A stretch of DNA of 64,000 nt from Ichthyosporea sp. XGB-2017a (taxonomy: Eukaryota > Opisthokonta > Ichthyosporea). The notes beneath the pieces are model-generated. The model was not told the DNA's origin. It was given only the letters and a program-made list of their open reading frames with translations, and did not search any database. Made by a program: the position numbers and the translations under genes. The stretch is from positions 202,645 through 266,644 of the forward strand of contig PDIM01010328.1 in assembly GCA_002811675.1 (NCBI GenBank), read 5' to 3'. Below are positions 21,361 to 31,627 of the stretch, piece after piece (the first letter of the stretch is position 1; every line of letters starts with the position of its first letter).

Positions 21361-22654
21361 CGTAAACCCGACCAAAATACAGGTGGATGATGATTTGGTT
21401 TTTGAGAAGGAAGACGACTTTGCGCATCTTCGCACAGCTGGAGTGTCTTCTACAGCTATTACTATAGTCTGTAGTATGGTTGGAGCGGGAATGCTTTCTC
21501 TTCCGGCTGCCTTTGCAAGAATGGGGTGGATTTTGGGGTCAATTATGATTGGTTTGGTCGGTTTGTTTGGGATGTATGCGGGGCTTCTTCTTGTCAAGTG
21601 CTTGAATACATTGGATTCCCATGGGAAACGTATAAGATCCTATCCTGACTTGGGAGAAGTATGCTTTGGGAAAACTGGAAGATATATTGCTCATTTTGGT
21701 ACCTATGGAACGTGTGTAGGTGTCGGAATTCTTTTTCTCATTTTGTCCACAGACTCATTTAGAGACTTGACACACGAGGTTAGTGCCACTGCATTCACCT
21801 GCATATCCGCCGTGATTGTCATCCCATCTATTTTCACAAAAACCCTCCACGGAGCTTCCTTTATCAGCACCATTGGTCTTCTTGCCGCCTTCCTCATGGC
21901 GTTGATTGTTGTTGCCGAAAACATTTACTTTTTTACCACTGGCGGAAAGCCAGGCAAAACAGAACTTGTTCACCCTGATATCACTGACTTTGGGTATGCT
22001 TTTACGACCATTATCTTTAGTTATGGTGGAGTTTGTTGCTTCCCTGAGCTTGCCAGTCTGATGAAAACTCCTGAAAAGTTTCCAAAAGCTATTTTCTCTG
22101 CCTTTCCTCTTGTTCTGTGCATTTATTACCTTGTAAGCACAACAAGTTATGCTGCCTACGGAGTAGTTTTGTATGAGGATGAATTTAGTGGCAATGTTGC
22201 TAACAACATCCCAGACAACTTTGGTCGAACAATCATTTCTGTAGCAATCATTGTTCATGTTCTTTGCGCTTACATTGTGTATATGAATCCGTTCTTTAGA
22301 GAGATCGAAATTTCGTATGGCATCGATGAACAGGAAAATGCCTTTGCAAAAAGAAGTATTCTTAGACTTATCATCGTTGGATTGACCTTGTTGGTTGCCA
22401 TTGTTATCCCATTCTTTGGTGATGTTGTTTCTCTTCTTGGTGCTACAACCCAAAGTTTGTCATGTGTTCTCATTCCCATTGCTTGTTACTGGAAAATGTA
22501 TGGGCGCGCTACTTGGTCTCGAGGGGTCCGTGGGAAATTGGAGACTGTATTGCAGGTATTTATTTTCTTGGTCGTCGTTGTAGCCGGTGTTTTGGGTACA
22601 ATTATTGCAGTGAAGAACATCATTGACAAAAGTTCTACCTACCATTTCTTTTAA
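21323..22654 (+). CDS. Amino acid/auxin permease family transporter (SLC38/AVT type)
   Basis: A single exon of 443 residues. A polar cytosolic N-terminus of about 40 residues precedes TM1, which carries the family hallmark VCSMVGAGMLSLPAAFARMGW (unwound GAG helix). About eleven hydrophobic helices follow, including FSYGGVCCFPELASLM in TM6 and AYGVVLYEDEFSGNVANNIPDN in the loop before TM8. This is the AAAP family (APC fold), whose members move neutral amino acids with protons or sodium across the vacuolar/lysosomal or plasma membrane. Substrate and membrane cannot be read from sequence. The start at 21323 lies just before MINLNEQNSKEK. An identical partial start exists upstream of the gap, so either a second copy of the gene was lost in the gap or the assembly repeated the end. 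Confidence 0.9.
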   Translation: MINLNEQNSKEKVVNPTKIQVDDDLVFEKEDDFAHLRTAGVSSTAITIVCSMVGAGMLSLPAAFARMGWILGSIMIGLVGLFGMYAGLLLVKCLNTLDSHGKRIRSYPDLGEVCFGKTGRYIAHFGTYGTCVGVGILFLILSTDSFRDLTHEVSATAFTCISAVIVIPSIFTKTLHGASFISTIGLLAAFLMALIVVAENIYFFTTGGKPGKTELVHPDITDFGYAFTTIIFSYGGVCCFPELASLMKTPEKFPKAIFSAFPLVLCIYYLVSTTSYAAYGVVLYEDEFSGNVANNIPDNFGRTIISVAIIVHVLCAYIVYMNPFFREIEISYGIDEQENAFAKRSILRLIIVGLTLLVAIVIPFFGDVVSLLGATTQSLSCVLIPIACYWKMYGRATWSRGVRGKLETVLQVFIFLVVVVAGVLGTIIAVKNIIDKSSTYHFF

Positions 22655-22696
22655 GTCTCCTTTAAAAAGTTCTGAAAAAGCACTTTCTGTATAAAT

Positions 22697-22702
22697 AATA
22701 AA
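22697..22702 (+). terminator. AATAAA poly(A) signal of the transporter
   Basis: A hexamer 43 bp after the stop, 50 bp before the stop codon of the convergent acyltransferase gene. Confidence 0.6.
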
Positions 22703-22754
22703 CGCCTTTCTTTTTCTGAATCCGCAAGAGTCGTCAGATTTTATTTTCAAATCT

Positions 22755-24061
22755 TTACTGCTTCTTTACTTTGATATTGGGACCATAGAGTCGCAACTCA
22801 AGCATCTCAACACCCTTGTATTTGATTGATATTCCAACGAATACTGCGGTTGCCAAAAGGCAGTAATAAAAGACGACGGCCTGAGTGGCAACAAGGTATA
22901 CAGCACCGACACAAAAGAATGCCCAGTACAGTAGGGCCATTGCCATGATTTTTGTTGTCATGCTGTTCAAGGAGTCATATCCAGGTCCCCCCATTTCCCT
23001 GTCAAAGCTCTTGAAGCTTTTATCGTCATAGAATTTTTCTAGTTTTTTCTCCTTTTCTTTCCACAGCTCTGGATTGCACAAAATATTCGATACATACGTG
23101 TCAGGAACGAACGTTAAACAATTCTTCAGTAACCTCTGTATTTCACTCACCTTCACACCATTTTTGAATTTCCTCATCAGACATGGACTTAAGAATCTTG
23201 ATGTCATACTTTTTGACGTTAATATGGACTTCCTTGGGAATATCCCCCTTTGCAATGCTGGTAGGCTTGAGAGGGATGTTCTTCGGGTATCCCAAAGAGA
23301 CATCATATATGAAGTCAATATCATCTACAAACAAAAAAAAACGTATACAGAAAGTATATGCACACAGACCAGCTGAGTATTGCAAAGAAATTTTCATGGT
23401 CATTCTACCCTTGTTAGCATAACTTACCTTTCAACTCTCTTACACAGTGGACAAAACCGGTGGTGCGAGGATGCAACACATATTTATATTTCGGAAGATT
23501 CATTTTTTCTGCAAATGCATCGGAGCGTCCCAATGATTTTTTGTTAAAATCTGTACCTTCCGGGAATATAAGCATCTGTAGCCTGTACCCAATGCTTTTA
23601 TAATAGCCAAATTGATTAGACATATGCACTTTATCTTCTTCCCACTTTCGTTTTAAGAACATAAAGGAAAACATTTGCATTGCCCACCCCGCCCCCGGGA
23701 CAAATTTAAGAGGAAATTTCAGAACAATTTTTTCATTTCGAAGTCTTCCAAAGCGCGCGAAAAAGGACCAGAGATAAAGCCAGTCAAGTTGGGTCCTATG
23801 ATTAGCAATCATAATATATCTATCATTCGGATTGGGTTGGTCCCCACTAAATTTCAATTTCATGCCACAAAAAATCTCCAAAAACCCCACCGGCAGCAGA
23901 AACCACAAATTTGAAATCCAGTCACATATTTCTCGGTACACTTTCGGCTTCAAAAACAAAAGAGGCAAAATGGGGAACATTATGAGCATGGAGCCAAAAA
24001 GGGTCGAAGTCAGCATAAGTGCTGCTAACGTAATCCCGAGTATGTAGTCCTTGACAGACAT
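22755..24061 (-). CDS. Lysophospholipid acyltransferase (AGPAT/LCLAT1 type)
   Basis: Exons 24061..23428, 23324..23151 and 23068..22755 give 373 residues. An N-terminal hydrophobic hairpin (residues 8-40 and 48-66) leads to the PlsC domain with motif I NHRTQLDW (His88, Asp93), motif II around residues 135-140 (FMFLKRKWEEDK) and motif III FPEGT at 166-170. VHPRTTGF-like motif IV reads LHPRTTGF. A WCE-ELWKEKEKKL segment is rebuilt across intron 2, followed by two C-terminal TM helices. The NHRTQLDWLYLW spelling is closer to LCLAT1 and AGPAT3-5 than to plastid or bacterial PlsC. It moves an acyl group from acyl-CoA to a lysophospholipid in the ER or mitochondria-associated membrane; lysophosphatidate and lysocardiolipin are both possible acceptors. 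Confidence 0.9.
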
Positions 24062-24726
24062 GTTTAGCGTCAAGCTAGCAGTATGGGGTGATGCTAAATT
24101 TCTGAATGGGGTGGAGAAGAGTTAAAGAAAGAGAAGTGTAGTTCTTCGTGCCTATGTTGGATTGTCTAAGAATACACCGCCACAACACAAATCAGGAAAA
24201 TAGGAAATAGGACAAGAAAATAGGAAATAGGATCCATTCATATTTGTTCAGGGAGCGGCTCCCTGTCTAATTATTCATTCTGTCCCAACTCCCAAGTCCC
24301 AGTGCTGGATCGAAATGATCTGCTGTGGATTGTCTCCTTGTGAGTTGTGGATTGTACTTGCCCACATGATCACGGAATGTAGCCTTTCCCTAACCCTTTT
24401 CATACAAAATCCCCAGGATGCTGCAGATCGAGTCGAGCTGGTGCGCCAGGGCACATGCATGATAGGGTTTGTTATCCGCAGCAGTGACGTGAGCAGTCTA
24501 GCTTGTTGTACACGTTGTAGCCAGTCCAGTCTGAACTCTGAAGTCACTTATTAGTCTTGGACACATGCACTGCAGCCAAGCCCAGGGGCACAAGTATGGG
24601 CAGCTCACTGTATTGAGCCAGTTCCCTTCCAGTCCATTAAGGACGACTCATAGCTCATCAGAAAGCTTTATATGGGTGTAGAGGGGACTAGTTTATTGTC
24701 ATGTTCGTTTGGATGTCTTGTGGTGC
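24062..24726. other. Upstream region of the acyltransferase and 3' region of the Maf gene
   Basis: No gene seen. A TCCCTAACCC element lies near 24386-24397, about 325 bp before the acyltransferase ATG. Confidence 0.4.
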
Positions 24727-25430
24727 TTACGACCTTTCCGAAACAATGGATACGAGTTTCGAGCAGAATCGATGGATTGGAAATCCCACAACATTGTAGT
24801 AACAGCCATTCAGCCCTGATACCAAAGTGCCCCCCAGTCCCTGGATGCCATATCCTCCAGCTTTGTCCATAGGCTCTTTGGTGGCAACATATCCTCGGAT
24901 CACGTCGTCACTAAGCGAATCAAAGCAAACTTCAGTACGTTCAAAGAACTTGTACTCCTGATACTCCTCCTTTACGGTGTGCCTAAACAGAATAACAACG
25001 CCGGTATATACTTCGTGTTTGCGCCCGCTAAGACTTTTCAGCATCTCAAAAGCAAGCTGCTCGTCTGCAGGCTTTTCCAAGATACATTTGTCCCGTACAA
25101 CCACAGTGTCTGCCCCAATAATAATATCCGCATTGAGCTCCTTCCCCTTTCTCTCCTCTACCTCCCTTGCCTTACAGCGTGCAGTTTCCACAACATATTC
25201 GCTCGGATGGGAAAAAGAGCTCTTATCCAAAGTTTCCGGAAAAGTTGAAGGAACAATATCGAGTTTCAGCCCAATCCCTTCCAAAAGGTCTTTTCTTCTT
25301 GGTGATCCGCTAGCCAAGACGATTCGTCTGGCACACAGCTGTGGGAGTATTGAAAAGATCATAAGGCTAATGAGACACGGCAAATGTACCTTGAGTCTAA
25401 ACAATCTGAAGCAATGGAGCAAGGGGTCAT
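24727..25430 (-). CDS. Maf-like nucleoside triphosphate pyrophosphatase
   Basis: Modelled as exons 25430..25390 and 25327..24727 (62-bp intron, GTACAT donor, TGCCAG acceptor), 213 residues starting MTPCSIASDCLDS. The alternative is an unspliced frame without an ATG. Maf signature positions: IVLASGSPRRKDLL at the N-terminus, IIGADTVV in the middle, ILEKPADEQ and KSLSGRKHEVYTGV, then EPMDKAGGYGIQGLGG. These give the catalytic Asp in GADT and the substrate-binding Lys/Glu of the family. Maf/ASMTL-type enzymes hydrolyse canonical and modified nucleoside triphosphates (dTTP, UTP, m5UTP and similar) to monophosphates as house-cleaning. There is no fused methyltransferase, unlike animal ASMTL. The start codon is the uncertain part, as the intron is the shortest in the window. 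Confidence 0.85.
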
Positions 25431-25790
25431 AACAATAACAAAATATAGCAAGCTAATTTATTAATAATAATAAACCCTAATCCACCTCTTAAAGATCTGC
25501 ATCATGCGCGCATGATCCGTCGAAGTGTTGTACTTGTGTGTTTCATGTGTACCCTCCTTATTACATAGTAGAAGAGGGGTACTGTTGTATGTAGGCCAGT
25601 GTTGCAGGGGGGATTAGCAGCTAGCAAGGCACTGGCTAGCCTAGAGGAAGAGACAAGAAGGGATCCAGGAGTGGAGGGGCACATAGTTACATAGCTGCTC
25701 AGAGTGTGGAGTCTGGACCACGTTTAAATAGTGGACCACACCATTGATATTTAATTCTGTGTTGTTGGGGACTGCTGTTGAGGATTGACA
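25431..25790. promoter_or_regulatory. Divergent promoter, Maf gene and NUP88
   Basis: A 360-bp head-to-head interval with AT-rich DNA near 25440-25490 and an AAACCCTAA-type element near 25472-25481. Confidence 0.45.
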
Positions 25791-28184
25791 ATGGAGTCGT
25801 CGTGGGTGAAGGTGCTAGAAACACATGAGCTGTTCAATGGAGGAAAGCTGGGTGGTGTTAGTGGGGATGGCCAGGATCATAGCTTGAGGGAGCATCCTCG
25901 TGGATTGATGTGTGAGCACAATGGGTGTGTCTTTATTTGGGCCAGTCCTTACATTTACTACATAAATTTACACTATATGCATGCATCGGGGGATGTAAAA
26001 AGTTACCAGCGTCTTGTATTCAAACCAAGCTCTTTGGAGGATGTTTGTGCACTTAGCATGGGTATAAATGAAAATTACATAGCAGTGATTGCTAAACATA
26101 GTATTGATTTATTGCAATTGCCTACGAAAGGAAAGGACGGCCAATATGGCAACGGGGCGGATGAAATTTACATTCGGAGACAAGTATCGGTGGGGCGTGA
26201 GTACTTCAGTTTGCATTCGTCGATTGATATTGTATCTGCCAAGTGGCATCCCCATAGTAAAGGGGGCAGCCATTTGGTGGTGTTAACTTCCGACAATGTT
26301 CTTCGTATTTACAACATTGAAAATCCAAGGAAAGAGGAGGCTTCATTTGTTGCAGATCCGACAAGCAAGGGCAGGGCGGCTGGAATGGCTAGTATGGGCA
26401 GATTTGTTCCATCCTATGGGGCGGATATGGTCTCGGTTGTGGAGTTCGACTTTGGGGGAAAACATGACTGGGATTGGTTTTCTGTTTATATTTTGATGGA
26501 TAACGGGGATATATATGTGCTTTGCCCGGTTATTCCCTCCCAAGCGACTTACCCGAGCTATGCTATCGGCAATCTTATTGATTCAACCAAAGAAAAATTG
26601 GCTCAATTTATATATTCAGACAACATATTTGGAGATGAGACTTTGCACGAGGAGGCTGAAAAGCTGGCGAATATTCGTCTGAGATGGCTTAACGAGCTGT
26701 TAGTGGAATATACAGAGGGCGATGACACAGCTGTAGACAATGGGTATTGTGTTGTTAAAAAGAATTCGTCTAGTGATCCGCCCCCGATGCTTCAAGGCCC
26801 TTTGCTGTTGCAGCAAAGTGGGGCTGAAGGTGCAAATGGGGTTGATGTGATTGAAGAGATGATGGAAAGTGATGAAGCGTGTGGATTTCTTTGCATACCC
26901 TCATATCCGACTGTTTTAGCAGTGGCTTACTCTTCGGGGAAAGTTAATATTCTTCTTTCTCTTGAAACAGCAGAGGCAAGGTGGGTTGATCAATGTGAGG
27001 CCCCATGGCAGTCTCCTGACAGGTATTTGGATTCTGATAACGAACCAAACATTTTCGATGTACCTTGTTTGCAGATTTATGATCGGGTTGACTTGTCTTT
27101 TCCATACGACACCTCGACATCTTCTGTCAAGTTTTTGTTAACCCTTGATTCTTTGTCGTCGAATATTTTTTACATATCACATTCTGGAGGCTTGTGTGGC
27201 GTTCATTTGCCATGGCTTTTGCCGATGGGCTACTATTTGCTGAATTACGAAAACAAAGAGTCTTCTACCCCGGACCTATCTGAAACTGTTGCATATGACA
27301 TCATTATATCTAGACCTTTGCCTTCATCTCCACCAGCTTGCTTTATTGGCTGCTGTGTAGTGACGGATCCCGCCCTTGGGTATTCTTTACTGGCCTTGAA
27401 TGCAGAGGGAGAGCTTATATGTGTAGAGCTGTCAATGAATTTGGCCCATCAATGGATTGATGAAAGCTATCGAAAATCCTTTGCGAATGGTTTATCTGAC
27501 AGTCACGAAAAGCTAAGCTACGGGCAGGATAGTCAGCTGAAGAGAGTTTTAGAGAATACCCCCCAAGGTTGCGTGCTTGATAGAAGTGCGAATGATGCTC
27601 TCAACATGGAAAACTGTTTACCCGAAGAGCTTTTGCAGTTTGTCATCGACTTTGTTGCAGCCGAAAAAAAAAGTCGTGTGAAATATTTGTTGGAGGCAAA
27701 GTCTGCAATTGAAAATCGGGGGCAAGTCGTAAAAGAAGTCTCGAATTATCAAAGAGACGAAATATCCAAGTTGGGGGCGCTTTTTGAACAACTCTCTTCA
27801 AAAGGAAATGCGTATTCAGCCAAGCTCAACGCCGTTGAAGAAAAGCAGAGCTTGTTGAATACACGAATCACATTGCTTTCGCAAATACTCAATGATCAAC
27901 AGACTGTGCTCTCAAATGCTGAAATTCAATATGGAAAGGAACTTCGGCAAGTAACAAAGGCCATTTCTGTTTTGAATAGACAAGTTGAGGAGTTGAAAAG
28001 GAAGCAAGAAAGCTATCTTAAAACGCGTGCACAGGGTGTAGCTGAAACTTCGGGGGCAGTTGATATCGACAGCAAGAAAATATCTCAGTTAAGGCCTTTA
28101 CTAACACAATTATCCACCTTGATTGATGCAGCTAAAAAAGAAACGCTGTCTCTTTGTAAGGAAGTCGGCCCTTCTATGTCATAA
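25791..28184 (+). CDS. NUP88: Nucleoporin 88 homologue
   Basis: A single exon of 797 residues from ATG 25791. Residues 1-600 read as a seven-bladed beta-propeller of the Nup88/Nup82/MOS7 kind: GCVFIWASPYIYYINL, SAKWHPHSKGGSHLVVLTSDNVLRIYN, VVEFDFGG, and WFSVYILMDNGDIYVLCP. The last 180 residues are a long coiled coil (from about LLQFVIDFVAAEKKSR through KRKQESYLKTRAQ) that packs with other Nup82-complex members. The protein sits on the cytoplasmic face of the nuclear pore and holds the mRNA-export platform with Nup214. There is no FG repeat and no transmembrane segment, as expected. Length is close to animal NUP88. No intron is needed to keep the frame. Confidence 0.88.
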   Translation: MESSWVKVLETHELFNGGKLGGVSGDGQDHSLREHPRGLMCEHNGCVFIWASPYIYYINLHYMHASGDVKSYQRLVFKPSSLEDVCALSMGINENYIAVIAKHSIDLLQLPTKGKDGQYGNGADEIYIRRQVSVGREYFSLHSSIDIVSAKWHPHSKGGSHLVVLTSDNVLRIYNIENPRKEEASFVADPTSKGRAAGMASMGRFVPSYGADMVSVVEFDFGGKHDWDWFSVYILMDNGDIYVLCPVIPSQATYPSYAIGNLIDSTKEKLAQFIYSDNIFGDETLHEEAEKLANIRLRWLNELLVEYTEGDDTAVDNGYCVVKKNSSSDPPPMLQGPLLLQQSGAEGANGVDVIEEMMESDEACGFLCIPSYPTVLAVAYSSGKVNILLSLETAEARWVDQCEAPWQSPDRYLDSDNEPNIFDVPCLQIYDRVDLSFPYDTSTSSVKFLLTLDSLSSNIFYISHSGGLCGVHLPWLLPMGYYLLNYENKESSTPDLSETVAYDIIISRPLPSSPPACFIGCCVVTDPALGYSLLALNAEGELICVELSMNLAHQWIDESYRKSFANGLSDSHEKLSYGQDSQLKRVLENTPQGCVLDRSANDALNMENCLPEELLQFVIDFVAAEKKSRVKYLLEAKSAIENRGQVVKEVSNYQRDEISKLGALFEQLSSKGNAYSAKLNAVEEKQSLLNTRITLLSQILNDQQTVLSNAEIQYGKELRQVTKAISVLNRQVEELKRKQESYLKTRAQGVAETSGAVDIDSKKISQLRPLLTQLSTLIDAAKKETLSLCKEVGPSMS

Positions 28185-28194
28185 AAGTGTTTCG

Positions 28195-28452
28195 ATGGCT
28201 TATATAGTCGATTATACAGAGTGCACGAAGCTGTTCAATCTTCATCGAGGTTATTGTGGCTGTATATTTGCTAGTTATCGCGAAAGAAAGGGTCTTAACT
28301 TTATGGCCAGCAAAGAGAGTGAAATTCTTCTAAGGCTCAATAGCAATAAAGCGAACATATTTGAAGCGTATACATGCTGTGATCAACTTTGGGAAGGGGT
28401 GACCAGTATTTTGTACAAGGCTAGCGAAAGGAGTTACAAGCGCAATGTGTGA
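28195..28452 (+). CDS. Doubtful 85-codon frame just after NUP88
   Basis: It begins 10 bases after the NUP88 stop (MAYIVDYTECTKLF...) with protein-like composition and an internal Leu/Glu/Asn stretch, but with no promoter space, splice signal or known family. It is most likely NUP88 3' UTR. Confidence 0.15.
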   Translation: MAYIVDYTECTKLFNLHRGYCGCIFASYRERKGLNFMASKESEILLRLNSNKANIFEAYTCCDQLWEGVTSILYKASERSYKRNV

Positions 28453-28921
28453 AGGGTTTCCTTGTTGAAATTAAAAGGCCAAGGAAAGGTAGTTGGCCAC
28501 GTGCAGGGTATAGCCCTTGTATATTATAACGGTAAAATTCTAAAATTCACATGGGATGGTAATATTATAGCTCCAGCTGATCCTATAACAATGGAGGGCT
28601 AGGGGCTATGTACCGGGGATCCTATAGATAAGCCCCTTAGAAATCTTGTGCTGTAGGGGTACGTCTTGATATATTTATTACCTTTGGTCTTTATATGGGA
28701 GTCCTGGTAATGAAGAAGTCGATGGCTTTTAGATGAAAGCGGATTTGTGTGAGGAGGGGAGATTAAGAGAGAGACAGAGACAGCCTAGCGCGGTAAAAGG
28801 GGATTCATAGATACATAGTGGACAGACTACTTGTTCGTCCAAAGGATTTCGTATATATATAATATAATAATATATAATATCTATATATATTTATATATAT
28901 AGCTCATTGATTATATTCAGC
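28453..28921. promoter_or_regulatory. NUP88 3' region and AT-rich promoter of BRX1
   Basis: From 28850 to 28905 the DNA is nearly pure A and T (TATATATATAATATAATAAT-type), ending about 17 bp before the BRX1 start codon; it is a microsatellite inside a promoter or 5' UTR. Confidence 0.5.
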
Positions 28922-29821
28922 ATGGGAAATAAGAAAGGGGGAGCAATTAACTCAAAAGGTGTGACGGAAAAACCATTAGTGTCTGTAAAAACAAAGGCAT
29001 TGCCTTCGTCCAAGATTTCCAAAAAGACGATTATGTTGTCAAAGTATGTGAACAAGCAGAAAACTCTTGTTTTTAGCACAAGGGGGATTAATCAAAGATC
29101 TCGTCACTTAATGAACGACATGAGAGTTCTTATGCCGCACTCTAAAAGCGATGTAAAGCTGGACAGCAAAGATGATTTGACAACGGTTAACGAAGTGTGT
29201 GAATTAAAATACTGCAACAGCTGCGCTTTTTTTGAGATCCGCAAGCGGGATGATACATATCTGTGGCTCTCAAAAGTACCCAACGGACCTTCGTGCAAGT
29301 TTTTGGTAGAAAATGTGCACACAATGAACGAATTAAAAATGACTGGGAATTGCCTGAAAGGATCTCGCCCTTTTTTGTCATTTGATAAGAAGTTTGATAT
29401 GGATCCTCACTATGCCTTAATGAAGGAGATGCTTTTACAGGTATTTGGAGTGCCCAAGGGTCATCCCAAGAGCAAGCCATTTTTCGATAGGGTTATGACA
29501 TTTTCTATTGCAGATAATCGTATTTGGGTTCGGAATTATCAGGTTGTGGAAGAAGAGCAGTCCAAGAAACAATTAGAGACATCTTTGTCCGAAATTGGGC
29601 CTAGATTTTGTCTGAATCCCATCCGCATATTCTCTGGAAGCTTTTGCGGAGCAACACTATATGAGAATCCCAAATATGTATCTCCAAATGAGCACAGACG
29701 CACCTTGAGACAGATGAACGCCGGGAAGTACCTGGCCAAGAAGTTTAAGAAAGATCACCACAAGGCACACACAGCTGCATTGGCGTATGACTCTGCTGAT
29801 GACTCTGATGTTTCTATTTAA
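28922..29821 (+). CDS. BRX1: Ribosome biogenesis protein BRX1 (Brix domain)
   Basis: A single exon of 299 residues starting MGNKKGGAINSKG. After a basic tail, the Brix fold runs from about 45 to 250: TLVFSTRGINQRSRHLMNDMR, LMPHSKSDVKLDSKDDL, VNEVCELKYCNSCAFFEIRK, DTYLWLSKVPNGPSCKFLV, GSRPFLSFDKKFD and DNRIWVRNYQV. It ends in FYENP-like YENPKYVSPNEHRR and a Lys/His-rich C-terminus. This order and spacing is BRX1, not PPAN, RPF1/2 or IMP4. It works in the nucleolus on early 60S pre-ribosomes with EBP2. The protein is of normal length for the family (yeast about 290 residues). Confidence 0.94.
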   Translation: MGNKKGGAINSKGVTEKPLVSVKTKALPSSKISKKTIMLSKYVNKQKTLVFSTRGINQRSRHLMNDMRVLMPHSKSDVKLDSKDDLTTVNEVCELKYCNSCAFFEIRKRDDTYLWLSKVPNGPSCKFLVENVHTMNELKMTGNCLKGSRPFLSFDKKFDMDPHYALMKEMLLQVFGVPKGHPKSKPFFDRVMTFSIADNRIWVRNYQVVEEEQSKKQLETSLSEIGPRFCLNPIRIFSGSFCGATLYENPKYVSPNEHRRTLRQMNAGKYLAKKFKKDHHKAHTAALAYDSADDSDVSI

Positions 29822-30166
29822 AATGGAAAGAAGAGAAAGTAGAATGAAGTTTAGTTGGGTTGGGAAGAGGGTGGGGAGTTGCAATGGGAAATGTTCGGAT
29901 GAATCGTGTTCAGATTGGAACGTTTTATTTTTCGGGTTGGTATTTTGAGTATTGAATCGCCTACAATAATCCTCACTCGTTTATTATCCTCTCCCCAAAA
30001 ATATCCAGCACTACTGGCAGTTGATCCTAATTGTTGCCCAAAGCATATATATCCCCAAAATAATAAATGTCATTACACGAAAAACAAAGGAACTGCGGTA
30101 AAATGTGAAATACCCCCTTTGCTTCTGTACGCGGTCACGGAGTCTGTGCAGGGGAACCAGAGCCTT
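29822..30166. other. Convergent 3' space of BRX1 and the p24 gene
   Basis: 345 bp between two stop codons. AT-rich with CCCCAAAA runs; no gene seen. Confidence 0.4.
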
Positions 30167-30933
30167 TTACACAGGCCTGTACTTATGGTGTCCCGATCCA
30201 TAGCGAACATCATCACCAAAGAAACTTTTGAGAATATACACTTGGACAAGACTCACTCCCACCATAAGTGCCGATTGGGCCGCAGACCATACCATTACAC
30301 GCGTGTTGACCTCTTCAGCTAGAGATCGGCCTGTTGCCTCCCGCAGACGATGGTGTGTTTGGTAGTCAGTGATTTCCATCAAGTTTCTATGGATAGTGTG
30401 TGAATATTGCTCAAGTCGTGTAAGTGCCGTGATCTGTTCGGGGATGGCATTTGTCAAAGCATCTTCCCCTTCACCCTTGAAAAGATCAAAGTAAACCGTT
30501 TTCTGTGTAAATGTCGAAAATTCATTATCAAAACAGAATTTATAGTCTCCGGCAATAGCTATTTTAAATCTCTGACTATCGTATTGCTTTCGTTGCTCTT
30601 GGTGCAGTATAGTGCCTTGAGGATCATGTATTTGAACATCAATATCCAAGCGGCCTCCAAACACAACCTAGCAGAAAACAAGCATAAAAAAGTTAGCTAT
30701 GAGCGCCTCAAAGCGGTGAGATGGCTCATGTCTTTTCACTAACGTACCTGGTACTCAAACGTGACATCATCATTTACAGCAAAAGTCTCATAGAAACATT
30801 CAGTATCATGGGCTTGCATTTGCACGACGAGCTCTGTTCCCTCCACTACATTACATCTCTGACTACCCAAGACACCAATGAGCACTATCGTGATCAAGGC
30901 GTGCTGCCATAATCTCTGCAAGCACGTCTTCAT
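30167..30933 (-). CDS. p24/TMED cargo receptor (GOLD domain)
   Basis: Exons 30933..30748 and 30667..30167 give 228 residues. The chosen ATG gives a clear signal peptide (basic MKTCLQR, then ALITIVLIGVLG); an upstream in-frame extension would bury it. The GOLD domain spans about 38-130 with two cysteines (ECFYETF and YKFCFDNEFS) that form its disulfide, then a coiled coil (ITALTRLEQYSHTIHRNLMEI) and one TM helix (MVWSAAQSALMVGVSLVQVYILKSFF). The tail carries the diphenylalanine COPII signal (FF) but continues as GDDVRYGSGHHKYRPV without the dilysine ER-retrieval signal common in this family. It cycles between ER and Golgi and selects secretory cargo such as GPI-anchored proteins. The missing KKxx ending suggests it returns only in a hetero-oligomer. 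Confidence 0.93.
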
Positions 30934-31627
30934 TTTTTTCTTCCCCAAATGGTAGCCTTTTTGTCTCTGGAGCTTCGCTTTCGGGGCTAACTGGGATGCG
31001 AGAAGAAGAAGATAGACGGTACACACTAACAACTAATTTACAGTTATGCAACTTTCGTATTCCAGAGGTACTCCCAGCAAGAGAAGAGGGAGTCAGAGAG
31101 ATGGGATCATTTACTTCAAAAGATGTTCCAAGTTATTTCTTCTTCCCCTCACGTTGTCTCGGGTTGGAAACAGCAAACAAAATAAACAACCAAGCATGAC
31201 TCTAGAGTCTAGATCAAAAGGGGGTTAGGGTTACATATATTCCCTAGGGAATATCAGAAGGGCTCCTCTTGGCCTTCTGTGTTTCATTTATTACCTTCAC
31301 TCTTCAGGCTCCAGTGGCAACTAAGCAGAAAATGGAGGGAGGGAGAAAAAAACATAGAGTTTAGTTTATTATCACCCTTGCATGGTGCAGCAACAGTTGC
31401 TGGGGGACATGCATATCAGAAAGAGGCCACTTCCTTTGGGCTTACCAAGCAGTTGTTCTACCTAAGGCTGTCTGTTGTCGATTTGTTTGTTGCGCCCCTT
31501 CCAGCACGGAAATTAGGGGCAATTCAAAGAAGACTTTGCATAGGTGAGTAGCAAGGATAAATTGCAAGATCCGAAGGAGGTTGATGCTCCGTCTACGTAA
31601 AAAGTAACGATTTAAGTTGTAGTCTCT
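30934..31627. other. p24 promoter side and profilin 3' side
   Basis: No gene accepted. It contains a GGGGGTTAGGGTTA element near 31220-31233 and a perfect 18-bp palindrome at 31237-31254 centred on TCCCTAGGGA. Confidence 0.45.
31237..31254. repeat. Perfect 18-bp palindrome
   Basis: ATATTCCCTAGGGAATAT reads the same on both strands; it lies about 305 bp upstream of the p24 start codon. Confidence 0.8.

Noticed and set aside
30996-31551. Several 60-90 codon plus-strand frames
   Set aside because: No homology, overlapping one another, in the intergenic region between the p24 and profilin genes.
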